Below the pieces are notes generated by a model. The model was not told the DNA's origin. It did no database searches and worked only from the letters and a program-made list of their open reading frames with translations. The translations under genes and the position numbers were made by a program. A stretch of DNA of 64,000 nt from Saccharomyces uvarum (Eukaryota > Ascomycota > Saccharomycetes > Saccharomycetales > Saccharomycetaceae). Below are positions 9,516-20,276 of this stretch, in pieces. Each line of letters starts with the position of its first letter. Within the stretch, counting starts at the first letter, position 1. The stretch lies in NCBI GenBank assembly GCA_947243795.1, contig OX365929.1, positions 372,001 to 436,000 on the forward strand, given 5' to 3'.

Positions 9516-10841
9516 ATGAAACTACAGTCATTGATCGCTTCGTCCGCCCTCCTAATAACGTCCGCCCTCGCTGCTACGACATCTTATTCCTCTTCTTCTT
9601 CTTCACAACCGTCCTCCTCCTGCTCTATAAGTTCGCATGCTACAGCTACAGCGCAGAGTGATTTGGATAAGTACAGTGGTTGCAAAACACTGGTCGGGAA
9701 CCTCACCATCGGTGGTGGGTTGAAGACAGGTGCTTTGGCCAACGTCAAGGAAATAAAGGGTTCGCTAACTATATTCAACGCTACAAAATTAACTTCATTC
9801 GCTGCGGATTCTTTGCAGTCCATCACAGGTTCTTTGAACCTGCAAAGTCTAACCATTCTGACTTCTGCTTCGTTCGGGTCTCTGGAAAGCGTCGATAGTA
9901 TAAATTTGATTACTCTCCCCGCAATCTCTACTTTCACCTCCAACATCAAATCTGCTAACAACATATACATTTCCGACACGTCGCTGCAATCTGTCGATGG
10001 GTTTTCGGTTTTGAAAAAAGTCAACGTCTTCAACGTCAATAACAATAAGCTGCTGACTTCGATCAAGTCTCCTGTCGAAGCCGTGACGGATGCTCTACAA
10101 TTTTCATTCAACGGTAACCAAACTAAGATCGTTTTCGATGACCTGGTTTGGGCAAACAATATCAGTTTGACCGACGTGCATTCTGCGTCTTTTGCTAGTT
10201 TGGAAAAGATCAACTCTTCATTGGGTTTCATCAATAATTCCATCTCTAGTTTGAATTTCACAAAGCTAAACACAGTGGGTCAGACCTTCAGCATCGTTTC
10301 CAATAGTGAATTGAAAAACTTGTCCTTCTCTAATTTGACAACCATCGGTGGTGCTCTTGTCATTGCTAATAACACAGGATTACAAAAAATCGATGGTTTC
10401 AACAATCTAACCACCATTGGTGGTACTTTGGAAGTCATTGGCAATTTCACGGTTTTGGATTTGAACTCTTTGAAATCCGTCAAGGGTGGTGCCGATGTTG
10501 AATCCAAATCAAGCAACTTCTCATGTAACGCTTTGAAAGCCTTGCAGAAGAAGGGTGAAATCAAAGGTGACTCGTTTGTTTGCAAGAACGGTGCCACTTC
10601 GACCTCTGTCAAACTATCCTCCACCTCCAAACAGCAATCGAGCCAAACTACTTCCAAGACTTCTTCCAAGACTGAGGAAAAAAACTTCACCTCTGGTGAT
10701 GTCAAGGCTGCTGTTTCTGCATCCAGCGCTGCCAGTTCAAGTTCAAAGAGCTCTAAAGGTAACGCCGCCATCGTAGCCCCAATCTCCCAAGTCACCACAT
10801 TGATTGGGTTATTGACCGCTACCATCATGTCCCTGATATAA
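9516..10841 (+). CDS. PST1: Pst1, GPI-anchored cell-wall protein (Ecm33/Sps2 family)
   Basis: A secreted GPI protein of the yeast cell surface, induced by cell-wall stress. The start at 9516 is chosen because it puts a signal peptide at the N-terminus (MKLQSLIASSALLITSALA); the frame is open further upstream but adds a non-signal stretch. The protein has 441 residues. After a Ser-rich segment comes the receptor-L/leucine-rich-repeat-like domain of the Ecm33 family, with repeated TIGG...I motifs and many N-glycosylation sequons. A Ser/Thr/Lys-rich stalk and a hydrophobic C-terminus for GPI transfer follow. Confidence 0.95.
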   Translation: MKLQSLIASSALLITSALAATTSYSSSSSSQPSSSCSISSHATATAQSDLDKYSGCKTLVGNLTIGGGLKTGALANVKEIKGSLTIFNATKLTSFAADSLQSITGSLNLQSLTILTSASFGSLESVDSINLITLPAISTFTSNIKSANNIYISDTSLQSVDGFSVLKKVNVFNVNNNKLLTSIKSPVEAVTDALQFSFNGNQTKIVFDDLVWANNISLTDVHSASFASLEKINSSLGFINNSISSLNFTKLNTVGQTFSIVSNSELKNLSFSNLTTIGGALVIANNTGLQKIDGFNNLTTIGGTLEVIGNFTVLDLNSLKSVKGGADVESKSSNFSCNALKALQKKGEIKGDSFVCKNGATSTSVKLSSTSKQQSSQTTSKTSSKTEEKNFTSGDVKAAVSASSAASSSSKSSKGNAAIVAPISQVTTLIGLLTATIMSLI

Positions 10842-10991
10842 CCGAAAAGCAACGTATCCTACTCAACGTCTATATTGGATAACTAGCACTGCCATTCAGA
10901 ACAATATGGACAACTGAACACATCTATATAACAAGAAAATAGAAAAATAACGACACTTCAAAATTAAACATCTCATACTATTCGTATTTAT

Positions 10992-11597
10992 TTAATCTTT
11001 CTTAGATTCACCAGTCTGTGCTTGTTTCTTCAAGGAACCCGCAACGAAGTTATAGATTAAAAGACCAATAACTAACATTTTCCAATTCTTTTGGAACCAA
11101 GAAACCTCCTTGACTTCTTCATCTTCTTCGAATTGAGCAGTACTTCCATCCTTGCTACTGGCTTTCTTGTCAGCATAAGTCTTGGTCTTTTTCTTTAATT
11201 TAGCCACTGGTGCACTTGCCCCTGCCTCTGGATACCTTACAACACCAACAATTGCGTCATTCTTGTCATTGTATGAAAGAGAGACCTGATTGACCACATC
11301 TTTTTCGTCGACATCCACAATCAAATCGTATCTTAATGGCGTCTCTAGCTTCATGTAGCTGAAACATGGCATATTTAGTTTACCTTCAATTTCTGCATTT
11401 AAGCAGTACGATCCGGAAACTTGAACGTCTTGTAAGTCAACAGTCGTGACTGTGACATTTCCACTGTCTGTGCTGTCGATTTCAAAGGTTCCTAACGGAA
11501 TATCGTTCTTCTTGTCATCTGAATAACTTAATTGTAAGACATCAGCGCCGAATACCACACCGGCCAAAGAGATAACTCGCAACAACCGCATCAACAT
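10992..11597 (-). CDS. EMC10: Emc10, subunit of the ER membrane protein complex
   Basis: A component of the EMC, the ER insertase/chaperone for multi-pass and tail-anchored proteins. It is 201 residues: an N-terminal signal peptide (MLMRLLRVISLAGVVFGA), a luminal beta-rich domain with two Cys (SGSYCLNAEIEGKLNMPCF), a charged linker and one C-terminal membrane segment (WKMLVIGLLIYNFVAG) with a short Lys-rich cytosolic tail. The gene is divergent from YOS9, another ER quality-control gene, with a 275-bp shared promoter. Confidence 0.94.
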   Translation of the reverse strand: MLMRLLRVISLAGVVFGADVLQLSYSDDKKNDIPLGTFEIDSTDSGNVTVTTVDLQDVQVSGSYCLNAEIEGKLNMPCFSYMKLETPLRYDLIVDVDEKDVVNQVSLSYNDKNDAIVGVVRYPEAGASAPVAKLKKKTKTYADKKASSKDGSTAQFEEDEEVKEVSWFQKNWKMLVIGLLIYNFVAGSLKKQAQTGESKKD

Positions 11598-11872
11598 TCT
11601 TAATCCAATGAGGAGTTTTTGATTCCCTTGTTGATATGTTGACTTTTCTTATTGCAGATAGCACCTTTCTTTTATATAGTTACAATCTCTCAGAATTTGG
11701 TTGGGTTTTTAAGTTCCCACTCAATTACTCAACTTAAGGGCCAGCGCACCTGAGTAAAAAATACTGCGGTGATCTCAATTGAGAATATAGCTTCGTGAAA
11801 TAAGAGAGAAAAACTTCTTGGCAGCCAAGGAACCCTTTAGATATACCACCTTCCGCCTTTCTTCTCGTCTCA

Positions 11873-13615
11873 ATGCAAACTAAAACTATACATTTCCTGA
11901 GCGTAATTCCGGCTCTGATACAACTGGTATCATCATTGCTAGCACCCATCGCGGATCCAATAGTATCGAACAAATACCTCATATCGTACGTCAATGAGAA
12001 CCAGTGGAATGATAGAATATTACAGAATCAGTCTGCCTTGGACTCGGGATCTATTGTAAATATGGGAGGTAATTTTGAATGTTTTATACAAAATGCGAGT
12101 TCCCAGTTCAAGGATGTATTGGAGAAATCAAATGAATTTGGAAATGCTGAGAAGAATGCATTGTTAACCGACACTCTAAATCGAGGCGTAAAGACCATTT
12201 TTGACAAATTAAATGGACAATGCATTTTTTATCAAGCCGGATTTTGGATTTATGAATATTGTCCAGGTAGAGAATTTGTTCAGTTCCATGCCAAAGTAAA
12301 CACACAAACTGGCGAATTCGTGAATCGAGATGAATCCTTAGTGTTTGAATTGGGTAAGTCAAAGGAAAGTTTAGACGAGAGAGAATTTGAGTTGCTTTAT
12401 GACGATGTAGGGTATTACATTAGTGAGATCATAGGCTCTGGTGATACTTGCGATAAGACCGGAGCTGAAAGAATGGTTGAAATACAATACGTCTGCGGTG
12501 GTTCACACTCTGGACCAGCAACCATCCAATGGGTAAGAGAAACAAAAATCTGTGTTTATGAAGCTCAAGTCGCCATTCCTGAATTGTGCAATTTGGAATT
12601 ACTGGCTAAAAATGAAGATCAAAAAAATGCTTCTCCAATACTTTGCAAAAAGTCTCACACTACTGGCGGTAACTCTGTTGATCTGGTTACTCAATATGAA
12701 CCGATTTTCCTAGGAAATGGAATATATTTTCTAAGGCCTTATAATATTCATGAAAGAGTCAAGTTAATGGTCACTGATAATGTGATGTCAAATTGGGATA
12801 TGATTACAGACATATATTATAAGAAATTTGGGAATGCCATCAACAAAATGCTTGGTTTGAAATTGGTGTCGTTGCCTAACGGACATATTCTCCAGCCTGG
12901 TGATTCATGTATTTGGCTGGCAGAAATAGTTGACATTGAAGACCAGTTTCAAACCATTTTATCTTTGACCATATTTAACTCACAAAGAGCAGAGATGTCC
13001 TTTAACAAGACCTTTACATTTGATGAGGATAATGGCAACTTTATATCTTACAAGATCAGGGACCCTGATGAGCCATCTGAGTCCGGCCAAATAGCCAGTT
13101 CGGATAAAGAGAATAGAATTACAGAAAGCACCCAGCTAGTGGAGCACTTAATTGGCCACAGTAATGAGCTATTCTTAAAGCTTTCTCAGGAAATAACTGA
13201 AGTGAAAGAGTTACTGAACCAAATTGCTGGACCACAAGAAATGGAATTACTATTCGAAAGTATGAGAAATCAACCAAATAATGATTTCGAACTCGCGTTA
13301 ATCAACGGATTGAAATCCTCGTTAGTTATCGGCAACGAAGCTGATGGAGCAAAACAGGCCAGAATTGGTGATGATGGAAGCATACAGGGTACTAAAGATA
13401 ATACCGGATCATCTACCCCAGTTGAAAAACTTGACTACGTCGGTCGAAATAAAGAAAGCACCACTGATTCAAACAGGGATATCAAAGAAGCCGACTCAGA
13501 GATGATGAATGGTGATAATTCAATGGACCGTGAGGTATCGCAAGAAAGTGATTTACCAAGAAAGGATGTGAGAAATGACGCCACTGATATCCTTACTGAG
13601 CATGATGAACTTTAG
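11873..13615 (+). CDS. YOS9: Yos9, ER lectin of the Hrd1 ERAD complex
   Basis: Reads trimmed N-glycans on misfolded luminal proteins and hands them to the Hrd1-Hrd3 ubiquitin ligase. It is 580 residues: signal peptide at about 1-22, MRH (mannose-6-phosphate-receptor homology) domain at about 110-245 with paired Cys and the block ERMVEIQYVCGG plus TKICVYEAQ, a dimerisation region, and a C-terminal HDEL retrieval signal. The tail before HDEL is long and Asp/Ser/Glu-rich. The S. cerevisiae protein is, as I recall, 542 residues, so the tail is expanded here. Confidence 0.96.
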   Translation: MQTKTIHFLSVIPALIQLVSSLLAPIADPIVSNKYLISYVNENQWNDRILQNQSALDSGSIVNMGGNFECFIQNASSQFKDVLEKSNEFGNAEKNALLTDTLNRGVKTIFDKLNGQCIFYQAGFWIYEYCPGREFVQFHAKVNTQTGEFVNRDESLVFELGKSKESLDEREFELLYDDVGYYISEIIGSGDTCDKTGAERMVEIQYVCGGSHSGPATIQWVRETKICVYEAQVAIPELCNLELLAKNEDQKNASPILCKKSHTTGGNSVDLVTQYEPIFLGNGIYFLRPYNIHERVKLMVTDNVMSNWDMITDIYYKKFGNAINKMLGLKLVSLPNGHILQPGDSCIWLAEIVDIEDQFQTILSLTIFNSQRAEMSFNKTFTFDEDNGNFISYKIRDPDEPSESGQIASSDKENRITESTQLVEHLIGHSNELFLKLSQEITEVKELLNQIAGPQEMELLFESMRNQPNNDFELALINGLKSSLVIGNEADGAKQARIGDDGSIQGTKDNTGSSTPVEKLDYVGRNKESTTDSNRDIKEADSEMMNGDNSMDREVSQESDLPRKDVRNDATDILTEHDEL

Positions 13616-13791
13616 GAAATACAATATTTTAGTTTTTCATTGGATTCCTTATGTTTATCTTTGTTTTTTTCCAACCTTACGAGTATTAATACAATCTAAT
13701 ATATTTATATATACCCTAATAGTAAAAGTATGTACAAAACTTAAAAAAAGACAAATATTTGCCCATTATACACTTAACGAAGAAAACAAAA

Positions 13792-14772
13792 TCAAAAGCC
13801 TTTCTTTGCCAAATCATCTGTGATCTTTAAATAAAAATTCAAGATATCGATCTTTTCCCCAATACTACCAGTATGGAAATATTTACTCCAATCATCTTGC
13901 AACTTATTTTTCCAGTTAATGACGTCCAAATGATCCATCCCTTTCAAGGTTCCTCTATAATCCCCCCACCTACTACTATCTATAGTCACCAAACCATCGT
14001 TGGGCCGTCCTTTCGACCTCTGGTAAACAATTTTCCAAGGTGTGCAAAAAACATTGTACCATTTAGGTACAAAGGAGCAACCATACGAAAAATAAGAGAC
14101 TTTGGGACTATTTGGTGTAACTAAGTTGAAATACTTCATATAGGTTGTGGTCAGTTGATAGAAACTTATGGGTAGTATCTTCTGAGTCACACGTAAGGAG
14201 TTTAAGTTTTCGAAAAGGTCGACTACATAATCTGCCATCTCTGACCCCCTGTGAGGAGTGGAAATTGTGGTCAAACTCAGAATATCGTAACCTCTGTTTT
14301 TGATATTGGATATTAAATATCGGCAATCCAGTCCCCCCATTGAATGTGCGATTAAATTCAACGAATGCCGTTTATCCTTTGAATCGATCTTCTGTACTTC
14401 TTTTCGTAACTGAGCGTCCAATGCCGTTGCTCTTTCTTCAATACTACCAAAGCCTGGGACTTTCGTGGTGATCACAGTGCACCCTTTGGATTGAAGAAAT
14501 TTTTTCACACCAATCCAGTATTCAATCTCCACTAAATTTGGATATTTCGTATCACTTTCGTCTTCCCCATCTTGCATGAAATTTTCCGTCATATTGTGTG
14601 TTATTGAATTAGAGATTAGAGTTGTCAATTGGAACACTGAAGGAATCAAAATTAATTTATCAAACCCTGATAATCCATGGCAAAGTACAATCGGATTTTT
14701 TGGGGGGGTATATGAATCAGAAATTGTTACAGAGTCTATTGTTACATCTCGGGCTTTATCGTTATTCAACAT
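13792..14772 (-). CDS. TGL2: Tgl2, triacylglycerol lipase
   Basis: An alpha/beta-hydrolase lipase reported as mitochondrial in S. cerevisiae. It is 326 residues, the expected length. The oxyanion region is VLCHGLSG at residues 29-36, the nucleophile motif is AHSMGG with Ser144, and the likely catalytic His is in KGMDHLDVINW near the C-terminus. An Asp in RPNDGLVTIDSS is the candidate acid. The gene is convergent with YOS9 and the two stop codons are 176 bp apart. Confidence 0.94.
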   Translation of the reverse strand: MLNNDKARDVTIDSVTISDSYTPPKNPIVLCHGLSGFDKLILIPSVFQLTTLISNSITHNMTENFMQDGEDESDTKYPNLVEIEYWIGVKKFLQSKGCTVITTKVPGFGSIEERATALDAQLRKEVQKIDSKDKRHSLNLIAHSMGGLDCRYLISNIKNRGYDILSLTTISTPHRGSEMADYVVDLFENLNSLRVTQKILPISFYQLTTTYMKYFNLVTPNSPKVSYFSYGCSFVPKWYNVFCTPWKIVYQRSKGRPNDGLVTIDSSRWGDYRGTLKGMDHLDVINWKNKLQDDWSKYFHTGSIGEKIDILNFYLKITDDLAKKGF

Positions 14773-14976
14773 ATTTATCAGCTACTAGCATATGACGTCG
14801 TCCTTCTACCTTTGGTGCATTATTCTCGATTCAAGCTGTTCTCTTTAAATTTTAATTCTATGTGATGGTAAGGCCAGCATATTCAAGGGAGAAATTGAAT
14901 AGCAAAAAATAAATCTTCGGTGGCTTTTTATGACTTTAATAATTTAATGTTGAGATTAATTTCTCAACAAATAATA

Positions 14977-15048
14977 GCTTGCGTGGCGTAATGGCAACGC
15001 GTCTGACTTCTAATCAGAAGATTATGGGTTCGACCCCCATCGTGAGCT
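14977..15048 (+). tRNA. tRNA-Arg, anticodon TCT (first half of a tandem unit)
   Basis: The full cloverleaf can be drawn: acceptor stem 14977-14983 with 15041-15047 (two G-T pairs), D arm with TGGC, anticodon stem-loop with TCT at 15009-15011, and T arm GGGTTCGACCC. No intron. The next base after the acceptor stem (15048, discriminator) is T. Only 12 bases separate it from tRNA-Asp and there is no T run between them, so both are expected to be made as one dimeric precursor, as described for the Arg-Asp pairs of S. cerevisiae. Confidence 0.95.
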
Positions 15049-15060
15049 TTATTTTCTCAT

Positions 15061-15132
15061 TCCGTGATAGTTTAATGGTCAGAATGGGCGCTTGTCGCGT
15101 GCCAGATCGGGGTTCAATTCCCCGTCGCGGAG
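15061..15132 (+). tRNA. tRNA-Asp, anticodon GTC (second half of the tandem unit)
   Basis: A 72-nt tRNA. Acceptor TCCGTGA pairs with TCGCGGA, the anticodon GTC is at 15094-15096, the T arm is GGGGTTCAATTCCCC, and the discriminator is G at 15132. A T6 run at 15134-15139 is the Pol III terminator, the only one for the pair. The A and B boxes are the D and T arms; the Arg gene upstream probably supplies the main promoter. Confidence 0.97.
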
Positions 15133-15329
15133 ATTTTTTAGATATTTTTACTACCAAAGACTATATAGGTGTGTCGAAAGGGAAGGGACTAAAACCTAAC
15201 ATACGTGGTGGCAGTTGGTCAAAAACTATATTGATATCTCTTTAGATCTTTGCATATGTAAAGAATATATAATATACTAGCTCATGTAAAAAAACCGATC
15301 TTGCGGACTGGTTGGTTAGCTAAGAACAA

Positions 15330-15869
<540 letters not shown>

Positions 15870-16768
15870 TACGATCTCTAATTTAAGTGATGCGATGGAA
15901 AAAATGCCTCTACCAGGTGATACTGAATAGTTGGTCTCGATGCGAGAAAGAATGAGATCACAACCACTCATTAAGGTCTGAGTCTGACTAATATTTGTAG
16001 TTTTGGGTCGGCCATTTTTGAGAAAAATGACTAAAACGGTTGTAGCCGCTCTATTACCCGCTTACAAAGGCAGTTACTAAGACAATGCCTTTACTACAAA
16101 GATGTTTCCAAGGCGCTTGGTACATACACTCTAGGAGTGGACCAAAACTTATGATCCGGCTCAGACGTGTGATTAGGCCCAACGGCATTGATTAGAGAGA
16201 GCATCATAATTTAGGCGAACGGCCAGTGACATGCTTAAGCCATTGCACTATCTATCCTTTGAAAAGAATAAAAAAACTCGGCTTAAACTTTTAAGTTCTT
16301 ATACATAAGTGAGAACAAGACTTATCGAGCTAATTGTAAAATAGGGTATCAGACCTCCCTTCGCATGATCGGTTATATATAGATATATGATACGATACAC
16401 CATGAAGATGTCAGCTTGACAGTCGCCGCGTATTGCACCAAGCGTAGGCGCCAAGACACATCACTACCTTAATGCTTCATGATTGGAACGCAAACAGGTG
16501 ACTGTTCATATTAAAGTAGAACGGTTATGGAAAATTATTGTGTGGAAAATAACCGCCGAGGGCCTCATTGTTGATGCTCTTCGCCTTCCTACTGTTACCC
16601 GTTGAACCATGAAAAATTTTTTTAGCGATGAGGTGAAAATTATCAGAAATGCCAAAGTAGCAGAGGCATGTATTATATATTGAAGCGGGAATCCAGTAGT
16701 TCAATAGATTCGTGTGAAGGTTAAAACACTCGGGGAATATTCTGTGATCAGTGAAGAATTCAAGAATA
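15870..16768. other. Divergent UBC5/MAK21 intergenic region
   Basis: This 899-bp gap is long for this gene-dense region. The last 180 bp hold the MAK21 promoter elements listed separately. The 15.9-16.5 kb part is less AT-rich than typical spacers, but I find no open frame with family features, no tRNA boxes and no recognisable LTR. It should hold the UBC5 stress-responsive promoter. Confidence 0.4.
16595..16632 (+). promoter_or_regulatory. MAK21 promoter: Reb1, RRPE and PAC elements
   Basis: In order: TTACCCG at 16595-16601 (Reb1 core, reversed), TGAAAAATTTT at 16610-16620 (RRPE, the Stb3-type element) and GCGATGAG at 16625-16632 (PAC, bound by Dot6/Tod6). RRPE followed closely by PAC is the signature of ribosome-biogenesis genes, in agreement with the function of Mak21. 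The element set lies 137-174 bp before the ATG. Confidence 0.8.
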
Positions 16769-17291
16769 ATGGGTGAAAACAAGGATAAAAAGCTGGATTT
16801 ATCTTCATTGAGAAATAAGATTTCTTCGAAATTACAAGATAATAACAGTAAGAAGGCGAAGAAGGCCCAAAAAAACAAGAACGCAAAGGATATGGATGAA
16901 AAGAAAGTGGACGAAGATTTGCGTCGTGAAGCTTTGGCTTTGGGTGCTAATGAGGAGGATCTAAAGTTGATTCAAGGATTAAGTGATGATGATGAAGACA
17001 GCAAAAGCGAGCAGGAATTCGATGCTGCTGCGGACGAGAGTGCAAACGACAAAGGCTTCAAAAACGATCTTCAAGACTTTATGAAGAATATAGGTTTTGA
17101 CAAACACAAGCTCGAAGATGCGAACGATGACGACGTAGAAGAAAATACCCCTAGCTCCAAGGAATCTAAAAAGCCTGTACAGGAAAAGAAAAAAGAACAT
17201 AAATCAGTAGCTGCAGCAGAAGAAGAGGTAAAAGAAGCAAAAGAAGAAGAGGAAAAAGAGGAAGAAGAGGAGGAAAAAGAGGAAGACGAAG

Positions 17292-17322
<31 letters not shown>

Positions 17323-19888
17323 TAACCTTAGTTCAGACCAAAAGTCAGAACCAAAATCAGCAGAAAAAAAGAAAGAAAAGAAAGATAGCGGTTTAATTAC
17401 ACAAACAACTATCATTTCATCTGACAAGCTAACCATCCCTTATGACAAACCATGGTATGAAATTCCATTGGATTCCAAAGTAGAACAGAGTGAGGACGTT
17501 GCAGAATTATCCAAAGATCAAATCGAAAAGCTTTTTGAAAGAGGTAAACAAACTTTGGAAGCCGATAACCAAACCTACTATGAAGAATTCACAAAAGATT
17601 CATCACAGGCAAAGTTTATGTCCCAAATTCTGTCAGATGGTACACTTAACGATAAAATATCGGCCGTGACATTACTTATTCAAGATTCGCCATTACATAA
17701 CATCAAGTCTTTAGAAACTCTGGCTTCCTACTGTGGTAAAAAATCCAGAAACTCAGCTCTACAAAGTTTAAACTCTTTGAAAGATTTATTTTTAAGTGGC
17801 CTATTACCAAACAGAAAGCTGAGATACTTTAAGAATCAACCCGGTTTGTCAATGATGCTAAACAAAAGAACTTTGGCCATTTTCTACTTTGAAGACTATT
17901 TAAAAAAGTTGTTTTTCCGTGTTTTAGAGATTTTGGAAGTGCTGTCTCATGATCCTATTATCCACGTTAGATTACAAGTACTAAACCATGTTTTTGACTT
18001 ATTAACCAATCAACCAGAGCAGGAATTCAATTTACTAAGATTAGGTGTGAATAAAATCGGTGACATTGATTCCAAAGTTTCTTCAAAGGCTTCATATTTA
18101 TTATTGAAGTTGGAACAGGCTCATCCAAATATGAAATCTATTGTTATTGATGCTATTGTTGATATCTCATTAAGACCAACTGCTGATTATCACACCACCT
18201 ACTATTCCGTCATTACTTTGAATCAAACAATTTTGAAAAGATCAGAGGATTCCGTCGCTAACAAGTTGGTGAAAACATATTTCACGCTCTTTGAGAAGTT
18301 TCTAATCAACACTGATAAAGATCACACTGATGGAACTGCAAAGAGTAAATCAAAAACATACGAGGAAAAGAGGAAGAAGAACTTTAAAAAGGGTAAACAT
18401 GGTGGTAAGTCTGTAAAGATTGAAAAAACAGAAAGTGAAGTTCTCGATGAAAAGAACTCAAAATTGTTTAGTGCTTTATTAACAGGTATTAACCGTGCGT
18501 TCCCTTTTGCTCAAATCCCGGCATCAGTGTATGAAGTCCATATGGAAACTCTTTTCAAAATCACTCATTCTTCCAATTTCAACACTTCTATCCAAGCATT
18601 GGTATTAATTAACCAGGTCACCGTCAAGGCGGAATTGAACAGTGATAGATATTATAGAACATTATACGAAAGTTTGTTTGACCCTAGGTTAGTGAATTCC
18701 TCCAAGCAAGGTATTTATTTGAATTTACTCTACAAGTCATTAAAACAAGACGCATCAAATGTGGAACGTGTAGAAGCATTTGTTAAGAGAATCCTACAGG
18801 TGTGTTCTCATTGGCTGAACGTTGGAACCATTGCCGGTTTCTTTTTCTTATTGATCCAATTAGCTAAAACAGTACCACAAATTAAAAACCTTCTAACTAA
18901 TACACCAGTTGATCATGAATATGAATCCGATGCTGAAGAGGAACAAGAAAGCAAAAATGATAGAAGAAAGCAATACGATGGCCGTAAGCGTGATCCAAAA
19001 TTCGCCAACGCAGACAAGTCTTCTTTATGGGAAATCAATCAATTCACCAACCATTTCCATCCAACTGTACAAACATATGCTAACGCCTATGTTACCGGAA
19101 CTGCAGAGCAGATAAGTAAACCGGATTTAGGTTTATTCACATTATCGCATTTCTTAGACAGATTTGTCTACAGAAGTGCCAAACAAACCAACGCCACAAG
19201 GGGTGCATCTATTATGCAACCTTTGTTTAGTGGTTCACAGGTCAGCAACTCTGTTTTGGTCAAGGCGTCTGATGTGACGCTTGACCAAAACCCTGTCAAC
19301 ACTGAAAACTGGTTAACTAAAAAGGTAGAGGACATCAAGCCTGAAGATAAGTTCTTTTACCAATATTTCACAACCAAGAAGACCGCTGACAGAAAGGGAA
19401 AGAAATCTGATAAAGAATCTAACTTTGATAGTGACGATGAGATGAATGAAGATGAAATCTGGAGTGCTTTGGTTAAATCTAGACCTGATGTAGAAGATGA
19501 TAGTGATGGCAGTGAAGTCGACTTTGGTGAAGAGGATTTCGGCGAATCAAGTAGTGAAGATGAAGGTGAACCAAATGCAATTAATGATGAGGATGGTGAA
19601 GGTGAAGGCGAGCAGGAAAGCGGCGACGAAGAAGCCTTCGATGAAGATATATTCTACAGTTTTGATGGTGAGCAGAATGGTGGAGATAAGAAACGTACTT
19701 TTGCTGAAAGTGAAGAAGAAGAAGAAGAAGAAGAAGAAAAAGAAGAAGAAGAAGAAACAGAAGAAGAAGATAAGGAAGCCGCTGAGAAAAGAGCTAAGAA
19801 GAAGCAGAGAAAGAATATGCTCAGAAGCCTACCGGTATTTGCATCTGCGGACGACTATGCTCAGTACTTGGATCAAGATTCAGATTAG
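16769..19888 (+). CDS. MAK21: Mak21/Noc1, 60S ribosome assembly factor
   Basis: Nucleolar factor that, with Noc2, carries early 66S pre-ribosomes. The start at 16769 is the first ATG of the frame; the frame is open upstream only through a GTG. The protein has 1039 residues (about 1025 in S. cerevisiae). Features: Lys-rich N-terminus, a long Glu-rich tract coded by GAA/GAG repeats near 17220-17320, the CBF/Mak21 alpha-solenoid core at about 200-770, and a very acidic C-terminus with a second GAA-repeat Glu tract near 19713-19770, followed by [13 protein letters not shown]. Variable Glu tracts explain the length difference. Confidence 0.97.
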
Positions 19889-20276
19889 AGGTAATGTCTC
19901 ACCAGTGAACATGTCAATGTTGTAGATTAAAATAAACAAAAAATATAGTTCTGTATAATAAAAAAGGTTCAATTGTGAATTCCAAAAGTGAAGGATATAT
20001 TGCATTTTATGATCTTTTTTTTAATTCCTTTACTTAATATCCTTGGGCGGCGGCGGCGGCGGAGGAAAAGCGGAGCTAAGACCAAGGTTATATGGTCGTA
20101 ACCACCGAGTTTATTGATATCATGAGACAGCAAGTCAAACCTTCAGACCCAAGGCAACCTGTAATTCTAAAGAATACCTCTGTGTTTGTAAAGCTATCCG
20201 CCCTTCAATTGACGACGTCTAGACAAGAGAACATTCACTGTTATTCGATAAATAGTCCGACAAGGAAGTTTAGACC
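19889..20276. other. Intergenic MAK21/YDR061W with CGG repeat and an upstream ORF
   Basis: This 388-bp gap contains (GGC)5GG at 20046-20062, closely followed by TCCGCTTTT (minus strand, 20066-20074), which resembles the binding site I recall for the drug-resistance regulator Yrm1. YDR061W has been reported as a Yrm1 target. An ATG-initiated 62-codon frame (20092-20280) ends on the YDR061W start as ATGA; see findings. Confidence 0.35.

Noticed and set aside
14773-15329. Possible Ty element remnants around the tRNA pair
   Set aside because: tRNA flanks are the preferred target of yeast Ty elements, so I looked for LTR-type ends on both sides. Apart from one short inverted repeat I found nothing that resembles an LTR.
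16751-16768. Six extra codons before MAK21, beginning with GTG
   Set aside because: Yeast translation starts at ATG with very few exceptions; the first ATG at 16769 gives the expected N-terminus. The same reasoning removed TTG-led or other upstream extensions of TPS2, VPS41, PET100 and RRP1.
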